Notes: generated from the sequence alone by a model not told the origin. A stretch of 64,000 nt of DNA from Streptomyces parvus (GCF_032121415.1 NZ_CP135079.1:5084001-5148000); one strand, 5' to 3'; counted from the stretch's first letter, positions 26,622 to 35,025 are shown. Program-made: numbers and translations.

Positions 26622-28916
26622 TCAGCCTGCCGTCACGCGCAAGGTGCCCGACGCCGTGACGTCGTCGCCCGAGCCGTCCGCCGGCGCGGCGCTCAGCCGC
26701 CAGGTGTAGCCGCCCGCCGGGACCGGGTCGCCGGAGGCGGACGTACCGTCCCAGTCGACCCGTACCGTGGCGCGCGTGTCCTCGCCCGTCCAGGTGCGGA
26801 CGGTCTCGCCGTTCGAGCGGCGCACCAGGGTCACCTTCCAGGACGCGGCGGGCTTGGACAGCCACCAGGCGGCCTTCCACGCGCCCGCCGCCGTGGCGGG
26901 CACGGCGGAGTGGGTGACGCCCAGCGGGGAGACGGCCTGCTGCGGGGCGGTCACGTGGACGGTGTCGTCGGTCCCGACCCAGGCGAGCTTGCCCGCCGCC
27001 GGGTCCAGGGTCCACGTGGTGCCGCGGCCGTCGTCGTCCGCGGGCGGCTTCACGCCCGTGACGGTGCCCAGGTCGGCGGTGGAGCCGTCGGGCCGCAGTG
27101 CGGTCAGGCGCAGGTCGCCGGAGGCCTCGCGCGCGGCCAGGAACCGGTCGCCGAGCAGGACCCGGGACACCGGGGCGGGGTAGTCGCGGTGGGTCGCCGT
27201 GTCGTACACGCCCGCCGCGTCCTGGGAAGCGCAGCTCCAGTACAGCAGGGTGCCGCTGCGCTGGAGCTCGCTCGGCACACAGTCGACGCCGAGGTCGTGG
27301 CTCGCGGTCGCCCGCCCGGAGCGCGGGTCGACCACGTTCACCGTGCCGGGCTTGCCGGGCGCCGACTTGTACAGCCGGTCCTCGGCCAGCGCCGCGCCCT
27401 GCGCCCGCTGGTCGCGGACGACGAGGTCGCGGGCGATGTCGACGACGTACTGCCGTCCGCCCGACTCGTACAGCACGAACTCCGGTGAGGCGTCGACGAT
27501 GCGGCCACCCGTGCCGGGCAGAACCAGGCCCTCGGACGGCTGCTCCGGGTCGTCGCCGGTGACCAGCGCGTCCTTGCCGGTGGCCGGGTCGGTGACCAGC
27601 CGGGCCAGGCCCTCGTCCGTACCGTCGGCGAACCGGCCGGCCGCGAGACCGGGGAAATCGGCGAGCCGCGCCCCCTCCGCCGGGTCGAGGCCGGTCCCGA
27701 CGGCCTTGCCGTGCAACGTGTCCTTCCCGGCCAGCGAGTTGACGTAGCGCAGCCGGCCTCCGGCGAGGCTCAGCGCCCCGATCTCGCCGTCCGCCGTCTT
27801 GACCCCGGGCACCTCCCGCATCACCAGGTCGAAGACGGTTCCGCTGCCGTCCTGGGTGAACACGTGGATGGCCCGCTTGCCGTCGGCGTCCTTCCCGAGT
27901 GCCAGCACATCCCCGTACCCCTCGGCCCGTAGCTGGGCGAACTCCACAGTGGGCAGGAGCGTGCGCTCGGTGTCCACGCCGGCGTGGGGGGTGAGCCGCA
28001 GCGGACCGCCGGTGCCCTCGTGCCAGACGATGCTGTCCTCCACCACGAACGCGGTGACCCCGCTGTCGGGCGACCGGGTGTCCAGCGGGACGACCTTGGG
28101 CGTGCCCGTGCCGCTGCGCGGGAGAATCCGGACGCCCTGCCCCCCGCTGCCGTTCCGCGAGAACCAGCTGACGTTCATCTGGGTGATGCGGAAGCTGCTC
28201 GCGTCACCGGTCACCGGCAACGGCTTCACCCGGCCGTCGTACGCGGTGAGGATGCCGTAGCCCGGCGAGCCGTCCGCCAGCCGGTAGCCGATGAGGACCT
28301 CGCTGCCCTGCGCGCCGAGCACCACGGGCTCGGCGCCGGTGGTGGCCCCGGGGGGCAGCCGTACGAGGGGATCCGCCGACGGATCCCCGCCCCGGGGCAC
28401 CCGCATCTCGTACGTTCCGTCGCCTTTGTCGACGGTCGCCACCGTCCAGCCGCCCGCGAAGCGGAGGTTGAGGTACTGGGCGGGGACCGTGGAGGTGTGG
28501 GTGAAGGCCGGGTCCTCGATGCCGATCCGTACGATGTCCGTCCCGCCGTCGGCGCGCTGCTGGGTGTAGATCGCCCGGTTGTGCTCGTCGTGGCCCCCCA
28601 CGAGCAGCTCCTCCGGGACGCCCGCCAGCTCGGTGACGACCCTGGTCCGGCTGTTGTACGAGTTCGTCCAGAGGTAGTCGTCGCCCTCGCGGTGCAGTAC
28701 GCCGTACCTGCCGGTCGCCAGGATCTTCTCCGGCCCCTCGCCGAAGGCGTCCGGCGCGGGTATCAGGACTTCGGCCGCCTCCGCCGCCCCCGCGGCGTGT
28801 GCCGTGGTCGGCAGTGCCGTGGCGAGCCCTGCCGCCAGCACCACCGCAACGGCCGCCGCTCCCGCGGTCCGGCCGGTACGTCGGCTGCGGCTGTTCGTGT
28901 ACAGGTGTCGGGACAC
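26622..28916 (-). CDS. Secreted protein with beta-propeller-like repeats and a C-terminal FlgD Ig-like domain
   Basis: The start is chosen at GTG 28916, five bases after AAGGGGGGG, giving 764 residues; an earlier ATG at 28973 is possible but has no ribosome site. A signal peptide ends near THAAGAAEA. The long middle (~residues 50-650) has repeating beta-strand/turn segments like a propeller. The C-terminal ~85 residues (TVRTWTGEDTRATVRVDWDG...PVPAGGYTWRLSA) match FlgD Ig-like domains. This architecture is common in Streptomyces secreted proteins of unknown role. The start codon lies inside an 8-bp inverted repeat (28902-28919). Confidence 0.8.
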   Translation of the reverse strand: MSRHLYTNSRSRRTGRTAGAAAVAVVLAAGLATALPTTAHAAGAAEAAEVLIPAPDAFGEGPEKILATGRYGVLHREGDDYLWTNSYNSRTRVVTELAGVPEELLVGGHDEHNRAIYTQQRADGGTDIVRIGIEDPAFTHTSTVPAQYLNLRFAGGWTVATVDKGDGTYEMRVPRGGDPSADPLVRLPPGATTGAEPVVLGAQGSEVLIGYRLADGSPGYGILTAYDGRVKPLPVTGDASSFRITQMNVSWFSRNGSGGQGVRILPRSGTGTPKVVPLDTRSPDSGVTAFVVEDSIVWHEGTGGPLRLTPHAGVDTERTLLPTVEFAQLRAEGYGDVLALGKDADGKRAIHVFTQDGSGTVFDLVMREVPGVKTADGEIGALSLAGGRLRYVNSLAGKDTLHGKAVGTGLDPAEGARLADFPGLAAGRFADGTDEGLARLVTDPATGKDALVTGDDPEQPSEGLVLPGTGGRIVDASPEFVLYESGGRQYVVDIARDLVVRDQRAQGAALAEDRLYKSAPGKPGTVNVVDPRSGRATASHDLGVDCVPSELQRSGTLLYWSCASQDAAGVYDTATHRDYPAPVSRVLLGDRFLAAREASGDLRLTALRPDGSTADLGTVTGVKPPADDDGRGTTWTLDPAAGKLAWVGTDDTVHVTAPQQAVSPLGVTHSAVPATAAGAWKAAWWLSKPAASWKVTLVRRSNGETVRTWTGEDTRATVRVDWDGTSASGDPVPAGGYTWRLSAAPADGSGDDVTASGTLRVTAG

Positions 28917-29033
28917 CTGACCCCCCCTTGTCAGTTGACCGATGGTGCGCATCTGCGATGCGAACGTGATCAACCTTATTCATGTGTGGGGGAGTTGTGC
29001 GCTGAATATGTGCAACTGGTGACGCGAGGGCCC

Positions 29034-30050
29034 CTACCTCCAGCTCGTCCACCACGCGGCCACCCCGCCGAGGACGATCAGCACGCACATCACCGCGTTG
29101 CTCCGCCGGTAGTCCGCGAGGATCGCGGCGAACTCGCGGAGCGTCGCGTTGGGCCAGAAGTACGCGGCGGTCGGTGAGCCCACCACCTGTCCCCGGATCC
29201 GGACCCGGCGGGCGGTGAGCGCCGCGCGGAAGGCGTGGTAGTTGTTCGTGACGACGACGCACCGGTAGTCCGGCTTCGCCTGCTCCATGATCGCCTTGCT
29301 GAACCGCAGGTTCTCCTCGGTGTTCGTCGACCGGTCCTCCCGCTCGATGAGGTGCGCGGGAAACCCCTGGGCCACCAGGTGGTCGGCCATGGCGTGGGAC
29401 TCCGGCAGATCCTCGTCGGGCCCCTGCCCGCCCGAGGTGATGAGGACGGGGGACCCGCCGCGCTTGGCGAGCCGCGCGTGGACCGCCTGCCCTCGCTTCA
29501 GCCGGCTCGCGAGCAGCGGCGGCACGGTGGAGCCGCCGACCAGGCCCGAGCCCAGTACCACCACGAAGTCGGCCTTGCGGCGCACGCGGAGCCGCCCGTA
29601 GAGGAACGCGTAACAGACGAAGCACAGGAACAGGAACGAGAAGTAGACCGCCAGCCCACCCGCCGCCGTCGCCGCCCCGATCAGCACCGGAGTCCGCAGG
29701 GCGGCGGCGGTGGCCAGCAGGGCGACGACGGCGAGAACGGCCAGGGCGGCCAGCAGGGAGAGCAGGTTGGACGGGCTCCGGCCTTCTTTGCGCACCATGC
29801 GTACGCCGTTGAGGAACAGGAAACACGTCAGCACGAGCACGGCCACCGCGCCCAGCACGAGCAGCGACCACAGCACGACCGGAGCCGCGGCGGAATCGGA
29901 CGCGGCCAGCCGGTAGAGCGAGGCCGCCAGGGCACAGAGCACGGCGAGTCCCAGGACGACGGCGTTGCTGAACTTCCGGCGCTCGCGCAGCACGCTCACA
30001 CAGAAGACGAGGAAGAGGAGCGCCGCGGGGGCGTAGACCACCATGAGCAC
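29034..30050 (-). CDS. YdcF/DUF218-family membrane protein
   Basis: Starting at GTG 30050 (VLMVVYAPAALL) it has 338 residues; ATG 30044 is an alternative, and further upstream the frame is not protein-like. The first ~190 residues hold five or six membrane helices. The C-terminal half is a DUF218 domain (ADFVVVLGSGLVGG, SGGQGPDEDLPESHAMADHL, EDRSTNTEENLRFSKAIM), as in SanA/YdcF proteins linked to envelope biogenesis. A final hydrophobic segment ends WWTSWR. It is divergent from a small secreted protein gene. Confidence 0.85.
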   Translation of the reverse strand: MLMVVYAPAALLFLVFCVSVLRERRKFSNAVVLGLAVLCALAASLYRLAASDSAAAPVVLWSLLVLGAVAVLVLTCFLFLNGVRMVRKEGRSPSNLLSLLAALAVLAVVALLATAAALRTPVLIGAATAAGGLAVYFSFLFLCFVCYAFLYGRLRVRRKADFVVVLGSGLVGGSTVPPLLASRLKRGQAVHARLAKRGGSPVLITSGGQGPDEDLPESHAMADHLVAQGFPAHLIEREDRSTNTEENLRFSKAIMEQAKPDYRCVVVTNNYHAFRAALTARRVRIRGQVVGSPTAAYFWPNATLREFAAILADYRRSNAVMCVLIVLGGVAAWWTSWR

Positions 30051-30167
30051 AGAGTAGGCAGCGCCCCGGCCGCCGTTGACGGCGAGGTGGGACCGGGGCG
30101 GCCAGGGGCGGGAGCCGTCACGGAATCGGGGCGTGCCCTTTGCGGGGTCTCGGCCGTTGAACGGGGC

Positions 30168-30401
30168 ATGAAGAAGCGAAGCGTACTCGCCGCCGTCACC
30201 CTCGCCACCGGAGCGGTCATCGCCGCCATCGCCCCGCACCCGGGAGGCGGGGACGCCGCGCACGCGGCCGAACCGGCCGTCTCCCTGGGCGCTCTGGACG
30301 ATGTCGGCGACCTCGGCAAGCTGGTCGACGGCGCGGCCGGGGCGACCACCTCCACGGCGGGCACCGTCACCAGCACCGTGGAAGGCGCCAAGCTCAGCTG
30401 A
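30168..30401 (+). CDS. Small secreted protein of unknown function (77 aa)
   Basis: The ATG at 30168 begins MKKRSVLAAVTLATGAVIAA, a clear signal peptide with a likely cleavage after AHA (~residue 33). The mature part is ~44 residues, without Cys and rich in Gly, Ala, Thr and Val (SLGALDDVGDLGKLVDGAAG). It looks like the abundant small exported Streptomyces proteins and has no recognisable catalytic motif. A very strong terminator follows 11 bp after the stop. Confidence 0.7.
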   Translation: MKKRSVLAAVTLATGAVIAAIAPHPGGGDAAHAAEPAVSLGALDDVGDLGKLVDGAAGATTSTAGTVTSTVEGAKLS

Positions 30402-30411
30402 ACCGGCTGGG

Positions 30412-30453
30412 AACGGGGAGGGGGACGGCCGCAAGGCCGTCCCCCTCCCCGTT
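30412..30453 (+). terminator. Very strong intrinsic terminator
   Basis: Nineteen-base perfect arms (30412-30430, 30435-30453) close on a GCAA tetraloop and run into TTCT. It serves the small secreted protein gene and can also act on the convergent gene ending at 30506. Confidence 0.9.
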
Positions 30454-30505
30454 TCTCCGTTCCCGGCGTTCCGCGGGCGCGCCCGGCCGAGCGTGCGCCC
30501 CGGGG

Positions 30506-31459
30506 TCAGGCCAGGAAGTCGACCTGCGGGCAGGAGCCCTCTTCGGCGGCGGCCCGGTAGAGGGGCCAGGCCAGGGCGAGGTCCTGCCAGGGCAGCCCGA
30601 CGGGGGCGTAGACGGTGATCTGGTCGCTCGTTTCGCGGCCCGCCCGCTCACCGCCGAGCACCTGCCCGAGAGACGCGTGGGCGGCGTCGGCGCTCAGCCC
30701 GGTGTTGCCGAGAGCCCCCATGGAGACGGCGAGCTCACGATCGTCGACCACGGTGCGGGCGCGTCGCAGTGCGTCGGCGGCGAGTTCGATCTTGCCGGGC
30801 TCATCCGCGCCGAGCGTGGTGACGTGCATTCCCGGGCGCAGATCGGCGGCAGTCAGCAGCGGGCTGCGTGACCAGGTCGCGAGGACGACGATGTCCGCGC
30901 GCGCGGCGGCGCTCCGTGGCTCGCCGACCGTCTCCACCGGAATGCCGAGGAGCCTTTCGTGCTCCTCGGCGAACGTGGCCGCCCGCACGGGGTCGGTGTC
31001 GCACACGGTCAGCCTGGAGACCGTGCGCAGGCGGACGAGACCCCGCAGCACCATCCGGGCCTGCGCGCCCGCACCTACGACGCTCACCGAGTCGGTGTGC
31101 TCGTCGGCGAGTACGTGGGTGGCCAGAGCCGCGGCGAGCCCGGTACGCCAAGCGGTGACCGAGGCCGAGTCCAGTACGGCCAGCAGCTCTCCGTCCGCCA
31201 GGTCGTGCAGGCAGACGAGGCCCCGCAGGGCGGGAACCGCATCGGGAAACTTCGCGTTGACCTTCACCGTGTAGGCCGGGATTCCGTCGATCGCCCCGGG
31301 CAGAAGCGCTGTCGCCGTACCCGGACCGGGCAGGTCCGTACGGATCCGCAACGGCCGGGTCTTGGGAGCGGGTGCGGTGAATCCCGCACGGAGCCCGGCC
31401 AGCACGGTGTCGGGGTCGAGCAGGTCGGTGATGCGGGAACGGGTCAGCAGCAGGGTCAC
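30506..31459 (-). CDS. Ornithine cyclodeaminase / mu-crystallin family protein
   Basis: This 317-residue NAD(P)-binding protein starts at GTG 31459. It has the family features: a substrate Lys in YTVKVNAKFPD (~residue 68), a Rossmann motif VSVVGAGAQARMVLRGL (~residue 123) and the DxxTxxR-like AVLDSASVTAWRTGLAAALAT (split here as AVLDSASVTAWRTG and LAAALAT). Members include ornithine cyclodeaminase, alanine dehydrogenase (archaeal), ketimine reductase and SbnB, so the substrate is uncertain. The start codon overlaps the stop of a weak upstream minus-strand frame (GTGA), which may be chance. Confidence 0.82.
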   Translation of the reverse strand: MTLLLTRSRITDLLDPDTVLAGLRAGFTAPAPKTRPLRIRTDLPGPGTATALLPGAIDGIPAYTVKVNAKFPDAVPALRGLVCLHDLADGELLAVLDSASVTAWRTGLAAALATHVLADEHTDSVSVVGAGAQARMVLRGLVRLRTVSRLTVCDTDPVRAATFAEEHERLLGIPVETVGEPRSAAARADIVVLATWSRSPLLTAADLRPGMHVTTLGADEPGKIELAADALRRARTVVDDRELAVSMGALGNTGLSADAAHASLGQVLGGERAGRETSDQITVYAPVGLPWQDLALAWPLYRAAAEEGSCPQVDFLA

Positions 31460-31464
31460 CGGGC

Positions 31465-31680
31465 CACCTTCGCTCGTACGCCGTGGTCGGGCAACTCGTC
31501 GCCCACGGGGATCGGCCAGCCCGGCTCGCCCACCTCTGCAGCGGGCCGCGCGAGGCGTTCGACCGGCACCGGGCGCTGCTCGAAGCGCTGACGGGGCGGG
31601 GCGCCGACGGCCCCCGGCTGCCCGACCGATCCGGGCACGGACGGTCGGGTCGGGCAGAGTGGCTCCTCCCTACGGTGAAC
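31465..31680 (+). pseudogene. Possible remnant of a protein-coding segment (plus strand)
   Basis: Between the ornithine-cyclodeaminase homologue and the AraC-type gene, one plus frame reads GHLRSYAVVGQLVAHGDRPA followed by EAFDRHRALLEALTGRGADG, with strong G/C preference at third positions and helical character. No convincing start or ribosome site is seen and it cannot be tied to a family. It may be a decayed gene end, or chance in high-GC DNA. Confidence 0.2.
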
Positions 31681-31702
31681 GGGCAAGGGAAGGAGTCAGG
31701 GC

Positions 31703-32575
31703 GTGCTGGAACGGCTGAACGACGCGATGGGGCACATCGAGGCCCACCTCGGTGAGCGCATCGAGGCGGCGGACCTCGCCCGGATCGCGATGACGTCGGA
31801 GTACCACTTCCGCCGGATGTTCTCCGCACTGGCGGGGCTCCCGCTGTCCGAGTACATCCGCCGTCGCCGCATGACGGTGGCCGGAGCGGAGGTGCTCGGT
31901 GACCGTGACCGTTCGCTGCTGGACGTGGCGATGCGGTACGGCTACGACACGGGGGAGGGCTTCGCCCGCGCGTTCCGGGCCGTGCACGGCATCGGACCGG
32001 GTGAGGCGCGGCGAACGGGCGCGGTTCTGCGGTCCCAGCAACGCCTGACCTTCCGACTCGTCGTCGAAGGGAGTAGCGCCATGCGCTACGGCTTGGTGGA
32101 GAAGAACGCGTTCCGGGTGGTCGGGAAGAAGGCCCGCGTCCCGCTCATTCACGAAGGACCGAATCCGGCCATCGCGGAGTTCATCCGGGGCATCGGCCGG
32201 GAGGAGCTGGAGCGCATCGCGACCCTCTCGGACCAGGAGCCGGCGGGCATCGTCGGGGTGAGCGACCAGCTCGACCCGAGCCGCGCGGAGGGCACCGAAC
32301 TCGACTACTACCACGGGGTGGCGACCACCGCGGAGCCTCCGGTTGGCCTGGACGCCCTGGACGTACCGGCAGGCACCTGGGCGGTCTTCGAGAGCGAAGG
32401 CGAGTTCCCGCAGGCCCTCCAGTACCTCTGGCGGGATGTGTTCACCCAGTGGTTCCCGTCGAACCCGTACGCCTCCCGGCCCGGCCCGGAGATCCTGCGG
32501 GTGCGGCTGACGGAGGACGGGAAGCGGGCGGAGGCGGAGCTGTGGATCCCGGTGGAGCGGTCGGCCGAGAGCTGA
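31703..32575 (+). CDS. AraC-family regulator with GyrI-like effector-binding domain
   Basis: This 290-residue protein starts at GTG 31703 after AAGGGAAGGAG (31684-31694). The AraC/XylS double helix-turn-helix fills residues 1-105 (MTSEYHFRRMFSALAGLPLSEYIRRRRM; recognition motif YHFRRMFSALAG). Residues ~130-288 form a SoxS/Rob-type GyrI-like small-molecule domain (RYGLVEKNAFRVVGKKARVP...RAEAELWIPVE). Such Rob-like proteins sense drugs or hydrophobic compounds and activate efflux or detoxification genes. Its target here is unknown. It is divergent from the ornithine-cyclodeaminase gene. Confidence 0.88.
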   Translation: MLERLNDAMGHIEAHLGERIEAADLARIAMTSEYHFRRMFSALAGLPLSEYIRRRRMTVAGAEVLGDRDRSLLDVAMRYGYDTGEGFARAFRAVHGIGPGEARRTGAVLRSQQRLTFRLVVEGSSAMRYGLVEKNAFRVVGKKARVPLIHEGPNPAIAEFIRGIGREELERIATLSDQEPAGIVGVSDQLDPSRAEGTELDYYHGVATTAEPPVGLDALDVPAGTWAVFESEGEFPQALQYLWRDVFTQWFPSNPYASRPGPEILRVRLTEDGKRAEAELWIPVERSAES

Positions 32576-32640
32576 CCGCGCCGCGCGAAATATGCGGCAC
32601 GACAGAGGTTTACGGCCATGGGGCATATGCGACGCCTTAA

Positions 32641-32652
32641 TGGTCCAGACCT
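32641..32652. promoter_or_regulatory. DasR-responsive-element-like site (dre)
   Basis: TGGTCCAGACCT is identical to the 12-base repeat known from Streptomyces chitinase promoters and matches the dre core TGGTCTAGACCA at 10 of 12 positions. It lies 118 bp upstream of the small secreted protein gene starting at 32770. Control by DasR and N-acetylglucosamine is inferred from this match. Confidence 0.5.
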
Positions 32653-32769
32653 ATTGTGCGGGCGTGCTCCGCTCGCTAGCTTTCTCCTGGCGGCGCGCGC
32701 TGTTCGGTTCGGCTCTGACCATTCACTGATGCACAGTCATGTGTGCTGACTGAAAAGGGAGTTACCGAC

Positions 32770-33012
32770 ATGCACAGACGTATTGCCGCACTCGCGGTGA
32801 CGGTGGCGACGGCCGGCGCGATGCTCCTCGGCACCGCTTCGACCGCCTCCGCGACAGGCCCCGGCTTCTACCTCCGCAGCCACCACGGCAGCCTGGCGGA
32901 GTGCCAGGCGGTCGGGAACGCCGGCGCTGACAACGCCCTCTGGAGCCGCGTCTTCATCTGCAACCCGTTCGCGGGCAAGCCGGGTGTGTACGAGCTGTGG
33001 GTGCGCTACTGA
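32770..33012 (+). CDS. Small secreted protein (80 aa), possibly DasR-controlled
   Basis: The ATG at 32770 follows AAAAGGGAG (32753-32761). A signal peptide (residues 1 to ~29, ending ASA) precedes a ~51-residue mature part with two Cys (ECQAV..., FICNPF) that could form one disulfide, and aromatic residues in YLRSHH and ELWVRY. No family is recognised. The leader of ~195 bp carries a chitinase-type dre site, so a role linked to chitin or aminosugar response is possible. A 16-bp terminator follows. Confidence 0.75.
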   Translation: MHRRIAALAVTVATAGAMLLGTASTASATGPGFYLRSHHGSLAECQAVGNAGADNALWSRVFICNPFAGKPGVYELWVRY

Positions 33013-33029
33013 GGTAGCGGGCGGACAGC

Positions 33030-33065
33030 GAACCGCCCCGGCCGCCGCCGCGGCCGGGGCGGTTC
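33030..33065 (+). terminator. Intrinsic terminator after the small secreted protein gene
   Basis: Perfect 16-base arms (33030-33045, 33050-33065) close on a four-base loop, 17 bp after the stop. Confidence 0.85.
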
Positions 33066-33069
33066 ACTG

Positions 33070-33222
33070 CCGGGCGCTCAGAGGGGCGGTGCCGCTGCCG
33101 TGGACGAAGGCGCTCCAGGTGGCGGGCGCGGGCTGCTGCTCGTCGCGGCGCTGACCGACAAGTGGGACGTGGCCGAGCGGAACCCCGGCAAGATCGTGTG
33201 GTGCGAGTTCAGCATCGTATGA
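33070..33222 (+). pseudogene. C-terminal fragment of an anti-sigma-like ATP-binding protein (HATPase_c_2)
   Basis: The frame ending in TGA at 33220-33222 encodes VDEGAPGGGRGLLLVAALTD followed by KWDVAERNPGKIVWCEFSIV. This is the C-terminal end (G2 box GRGLLLV plus the last strands) typical of Streptomyces RsbW-like regulatory ATPases, which are normally ~140 residues. The N-box and G1 box are missing: upstream sequence stops making sense near the terminator at 33065. It is a truncated remnant, with no usable ribosome site. Confidence 0.6.
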
Positions 33223-33317
33223 GTTGCTGTTTCGGCAAGGATGTTTGTCGTTTCGGCGGTACGGGCGCACTCTCGTCGTCGAGCGGTGGTGATGCCGCGT
33301 GACGAAGGAGGAGCGAC

Positions 33318-34283
33318 ATGAAGCAGCAGCGGTACGACGTGGTGATCGTGGGTGGCGGGGCCGCCGGCCTGAGCGGGGCGCTGGCCCTGGGGCGGGCCCG
33401 GCGCTCGGTGCTGGTGATCGACGCGGGGGAGCCCCGTAACGCCCCCGCCTCCCATGTGCACAACTACCTGGGCCGCGAGTCGACCCCGCCCGGCGAACTG
33501 CTGGCGATCGGCCGGGGCGAGGCGGCCGGGTACGGGGCGGAGATCGTCGAGGGCCGGGTGGCCTCGGCCGAGCGGCTGCCCGGGGACGGGGAGCGGGGCT
33601 TCCGGGTGGTGACGGAGGACGGCCGGAGCTTCGAGGCGCGGCGGCTGCTGGTGACGACGGGGCTCGTCGACGAGCTGCCGCCCGTGCCGGGGCTGGCCGA
33701 GCGGTGGGGGCGCGAGGTGCTGCACTGCCCCTACTGCCACGGCCACGAGGTGGCGGACCGCCCGATCGGCGTGCTCGCCACCGGCCCGCTCGCCGTGCAC
33801 CAGGCGCTGATGTGGCGGCAGTGGAGCGACGACGTGACCCTCTTCCTCCACACGGGCCCGGAGCCCACGGAGGAGGAGTACGAGCAGCTGGCGGCCCGCG
33901 GCGTCGCGGTCGTGGACGGCGAGGTGGCGGGGCTGGAGGTCACGGACGACCGGTTCACCGGCGTGACGCTGGCGTCCGGACGGGTGGTCCCGCGCGAGGC
34001 GCTGGTGGTGCAGGCCCGGTTCACCGCCCGCTCGGCGGTCCTGGAGTCGCTGGGGCTGGAGCCCGCGGCGCAGGAGATGGGCGGGGTGGTGATCGGTTCG
34101 TACGTCCCGACCGACCCGACCGGCGCGACGGAGGTCCCCGGAGTCTGGGCGGCGGGCAACGTCACCCGCCTCACCGAGCAGGTGATCGGTGCCGCTGCGG
34201 CCGGGCTCATGGCGGCGGGCGCACTCAACGGCGACCTGATCACCGAGGACACCCGGCTGGCGGTGGCGGCCCGGCGGGCTTAG
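33318..34283 (+). CDS. Thioredoxin-reductase-like FAD/NAD(P) oxidoreductase
   Basis: This 321-residue flavoprotein starts at ATG 33318 after GAAGGAGGAG (33303-33312). It has an FAD dinucleotide motif (VVIVGGGAAGLSGALALGRA) at residues 8-27 and a redox-like pair in HCPYCHGHE (~residue 136), as in TrxB and related disulfide reductases. The NADPH motif is weak: where GGGNSA is expected it reads GVLATGPLAVHQA. The FAD-closing motif GVWAAGNVT is near residue 278. This group includes TrxB-like enzymes that use small thiols or act in natural-product dithiol formation. No thioredoxin gene is adjacent, so the partner is unknown. Confidence 0.85.
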   Translation: MKQQRYDVVIVGGGAAGLSGALALGRARRSVLVIDAGEPRNAPASHVHNYLGRESTPPGELLAIGRGEAAGYGAEIVEGRVASAERLPGDGERGFRVVTEDGRSFEARRLLVTTGLVDELPPVPGLAERWGREVLHCPYCHGHEVADRPIGVLATGPLAVHQALMWRQWSDDVTLFLHTGPEPTEEEYEQLAARGVAVVDGEVAGLEVTDDRFTGVTLASGRVVPREALVVQARFTARSAVLESLGLEPAAQEMGGVVIGSYVPTDPTGATEVPGVWAAGNVTRLTEQVIGAAAAGLMAAGALNGDLITEDTRLAVAARRA

Positions 34284-34341
34284 CGGCTCTTCGCCGTCGA
34301 GAACCGAACGGTCCGATGAGTTCACGGCGCGCGGCCGGTCC

Positions 34342-34402
34342 AAGTTCATGACACCCAGGTTCATGACGCCCGAGGTTCACCACCCGAGGTTCATGACACC
34401 CA
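34342..34402 (+). repeat. Four tandem 14-16-bp repeats upstream of the DHFR-like gene
   Basis: Four copies of A(A/G)GTTCA(T/C)GACxCCC-like units lie head to tail: AAGTTCATGACACCC (34342), AGGTTCATGACGCCCG (34357), AGGTTCACCACCCG (34373) and AGGTTCATGACACCCA (34387). They end 17 bp before the start codon at 34420, next to the ribosome site. They could be iterated regulator sites or slippage-prone repeats. Each ATG in a repeat is a possible false start. Confidence 0.7.
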
Positions 34403-34419
34403 AGGAAAGGACCCCCGCC

Positions 34420-35025
34420 ATGTCGGAGCTTCTCGTCGATTTCATCACCTCCCTCGACGGCTGCGCATCGGGAGAGGGCTGGCCCGGGTACTGGGGCCTG
34501 GAAGGCCCGGAGTACCTTGCCTGGCTCGGTGAGCAGCCCCAGGCCACCTACCTCATGGGGGCGAAAACCTACCGCCTGATGTCCGGCTTCGCCGCCGGCG
34601 AGGTTCCGAGCGGCCAGGACGACTTCCGGCCCGAAGAGGAGGCGTCCGTCGACGAGCTCACGCGCGCGCCCAAGGTGGTGTTCTCCTCCTCGCTGGAGTC
34701 GCCGCTGACGTGGGCCAACGCCACGCTCGTCCGCGACGACGCCGTCGAGACGGTCCGGGCGATGAAGGAGAACGGCTCGGGGCTCCTCAGCACGATCGGC
34801 AGCCTCAGCCTGTGCCGGTCCCTGCTGCGGGCCGGGCTCGTCGACCGCTTCCGGGTCGTGATGTTCCCGGTGATCACCGGGGCCACGGGCGCGGAGCGCA
34901 TCTACGACGGCTACCCGGACGTCGCCCTCGACATGATCGGGCACCGCACCTTCGACGGCCGCACGCAACTGGTCGAGTACAAGCCCCGCGTGCTGGAACA
35001 CCCACCGCTCGGGTCGCCCGCGTGA
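34420..35025 (+). CDS. Dihydrofolate-reductase-like (RibD C-terminal domain) protein
   Basis: This 201-residue protein starts at ATG 34420 after AAGGAAAGG (34402-34410); in-frame ATGs from 34348 lie in the tandem repeats and are unlikely. It shows the RibD_C/DHFR-like fold: LLVDFITSLDGCASG at the N-terminus, YLMGAKTYRLMSGF (~residue 46), KVVFSSSLESPLTW (~residue 86) and a dinucleotide-type GSGLLSTIGSLSLCRSLL (~residue 120). Members are NADPH-dependent reductases of mostly unknown substrate. It is not in a riboflavin cluster, so a specific role cannot be given. Confidence 0.85.
   Translation: MSELLVDFITSLDGCASGEGWPGYWGLEGPEYLAWLGEQPQATYLMGAKTYRLMSGFAAGEVPSGQDDFRPEEEASVDELTRAPKVVFSSSLESPLTWANATLVRDDAVETVRAMKENGSGLLSTIGSLSLCRSLLRAGLVDRFRVVMFPVITGATGAERIYDGYPDVALDMIGHRTFDGRTQLVEYKPRVLEHPPLGSPA

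Noticed and set aside
31456..31686. Minus-strand 76-codon frame overlapping the ornithine-cyclodeaminase start as GTGA
   Set aside because: No family similarity, poor ribosome site and Pro/Arg-rich composition; the overlap may be chance. It is not excluded, but support is too weak to list.
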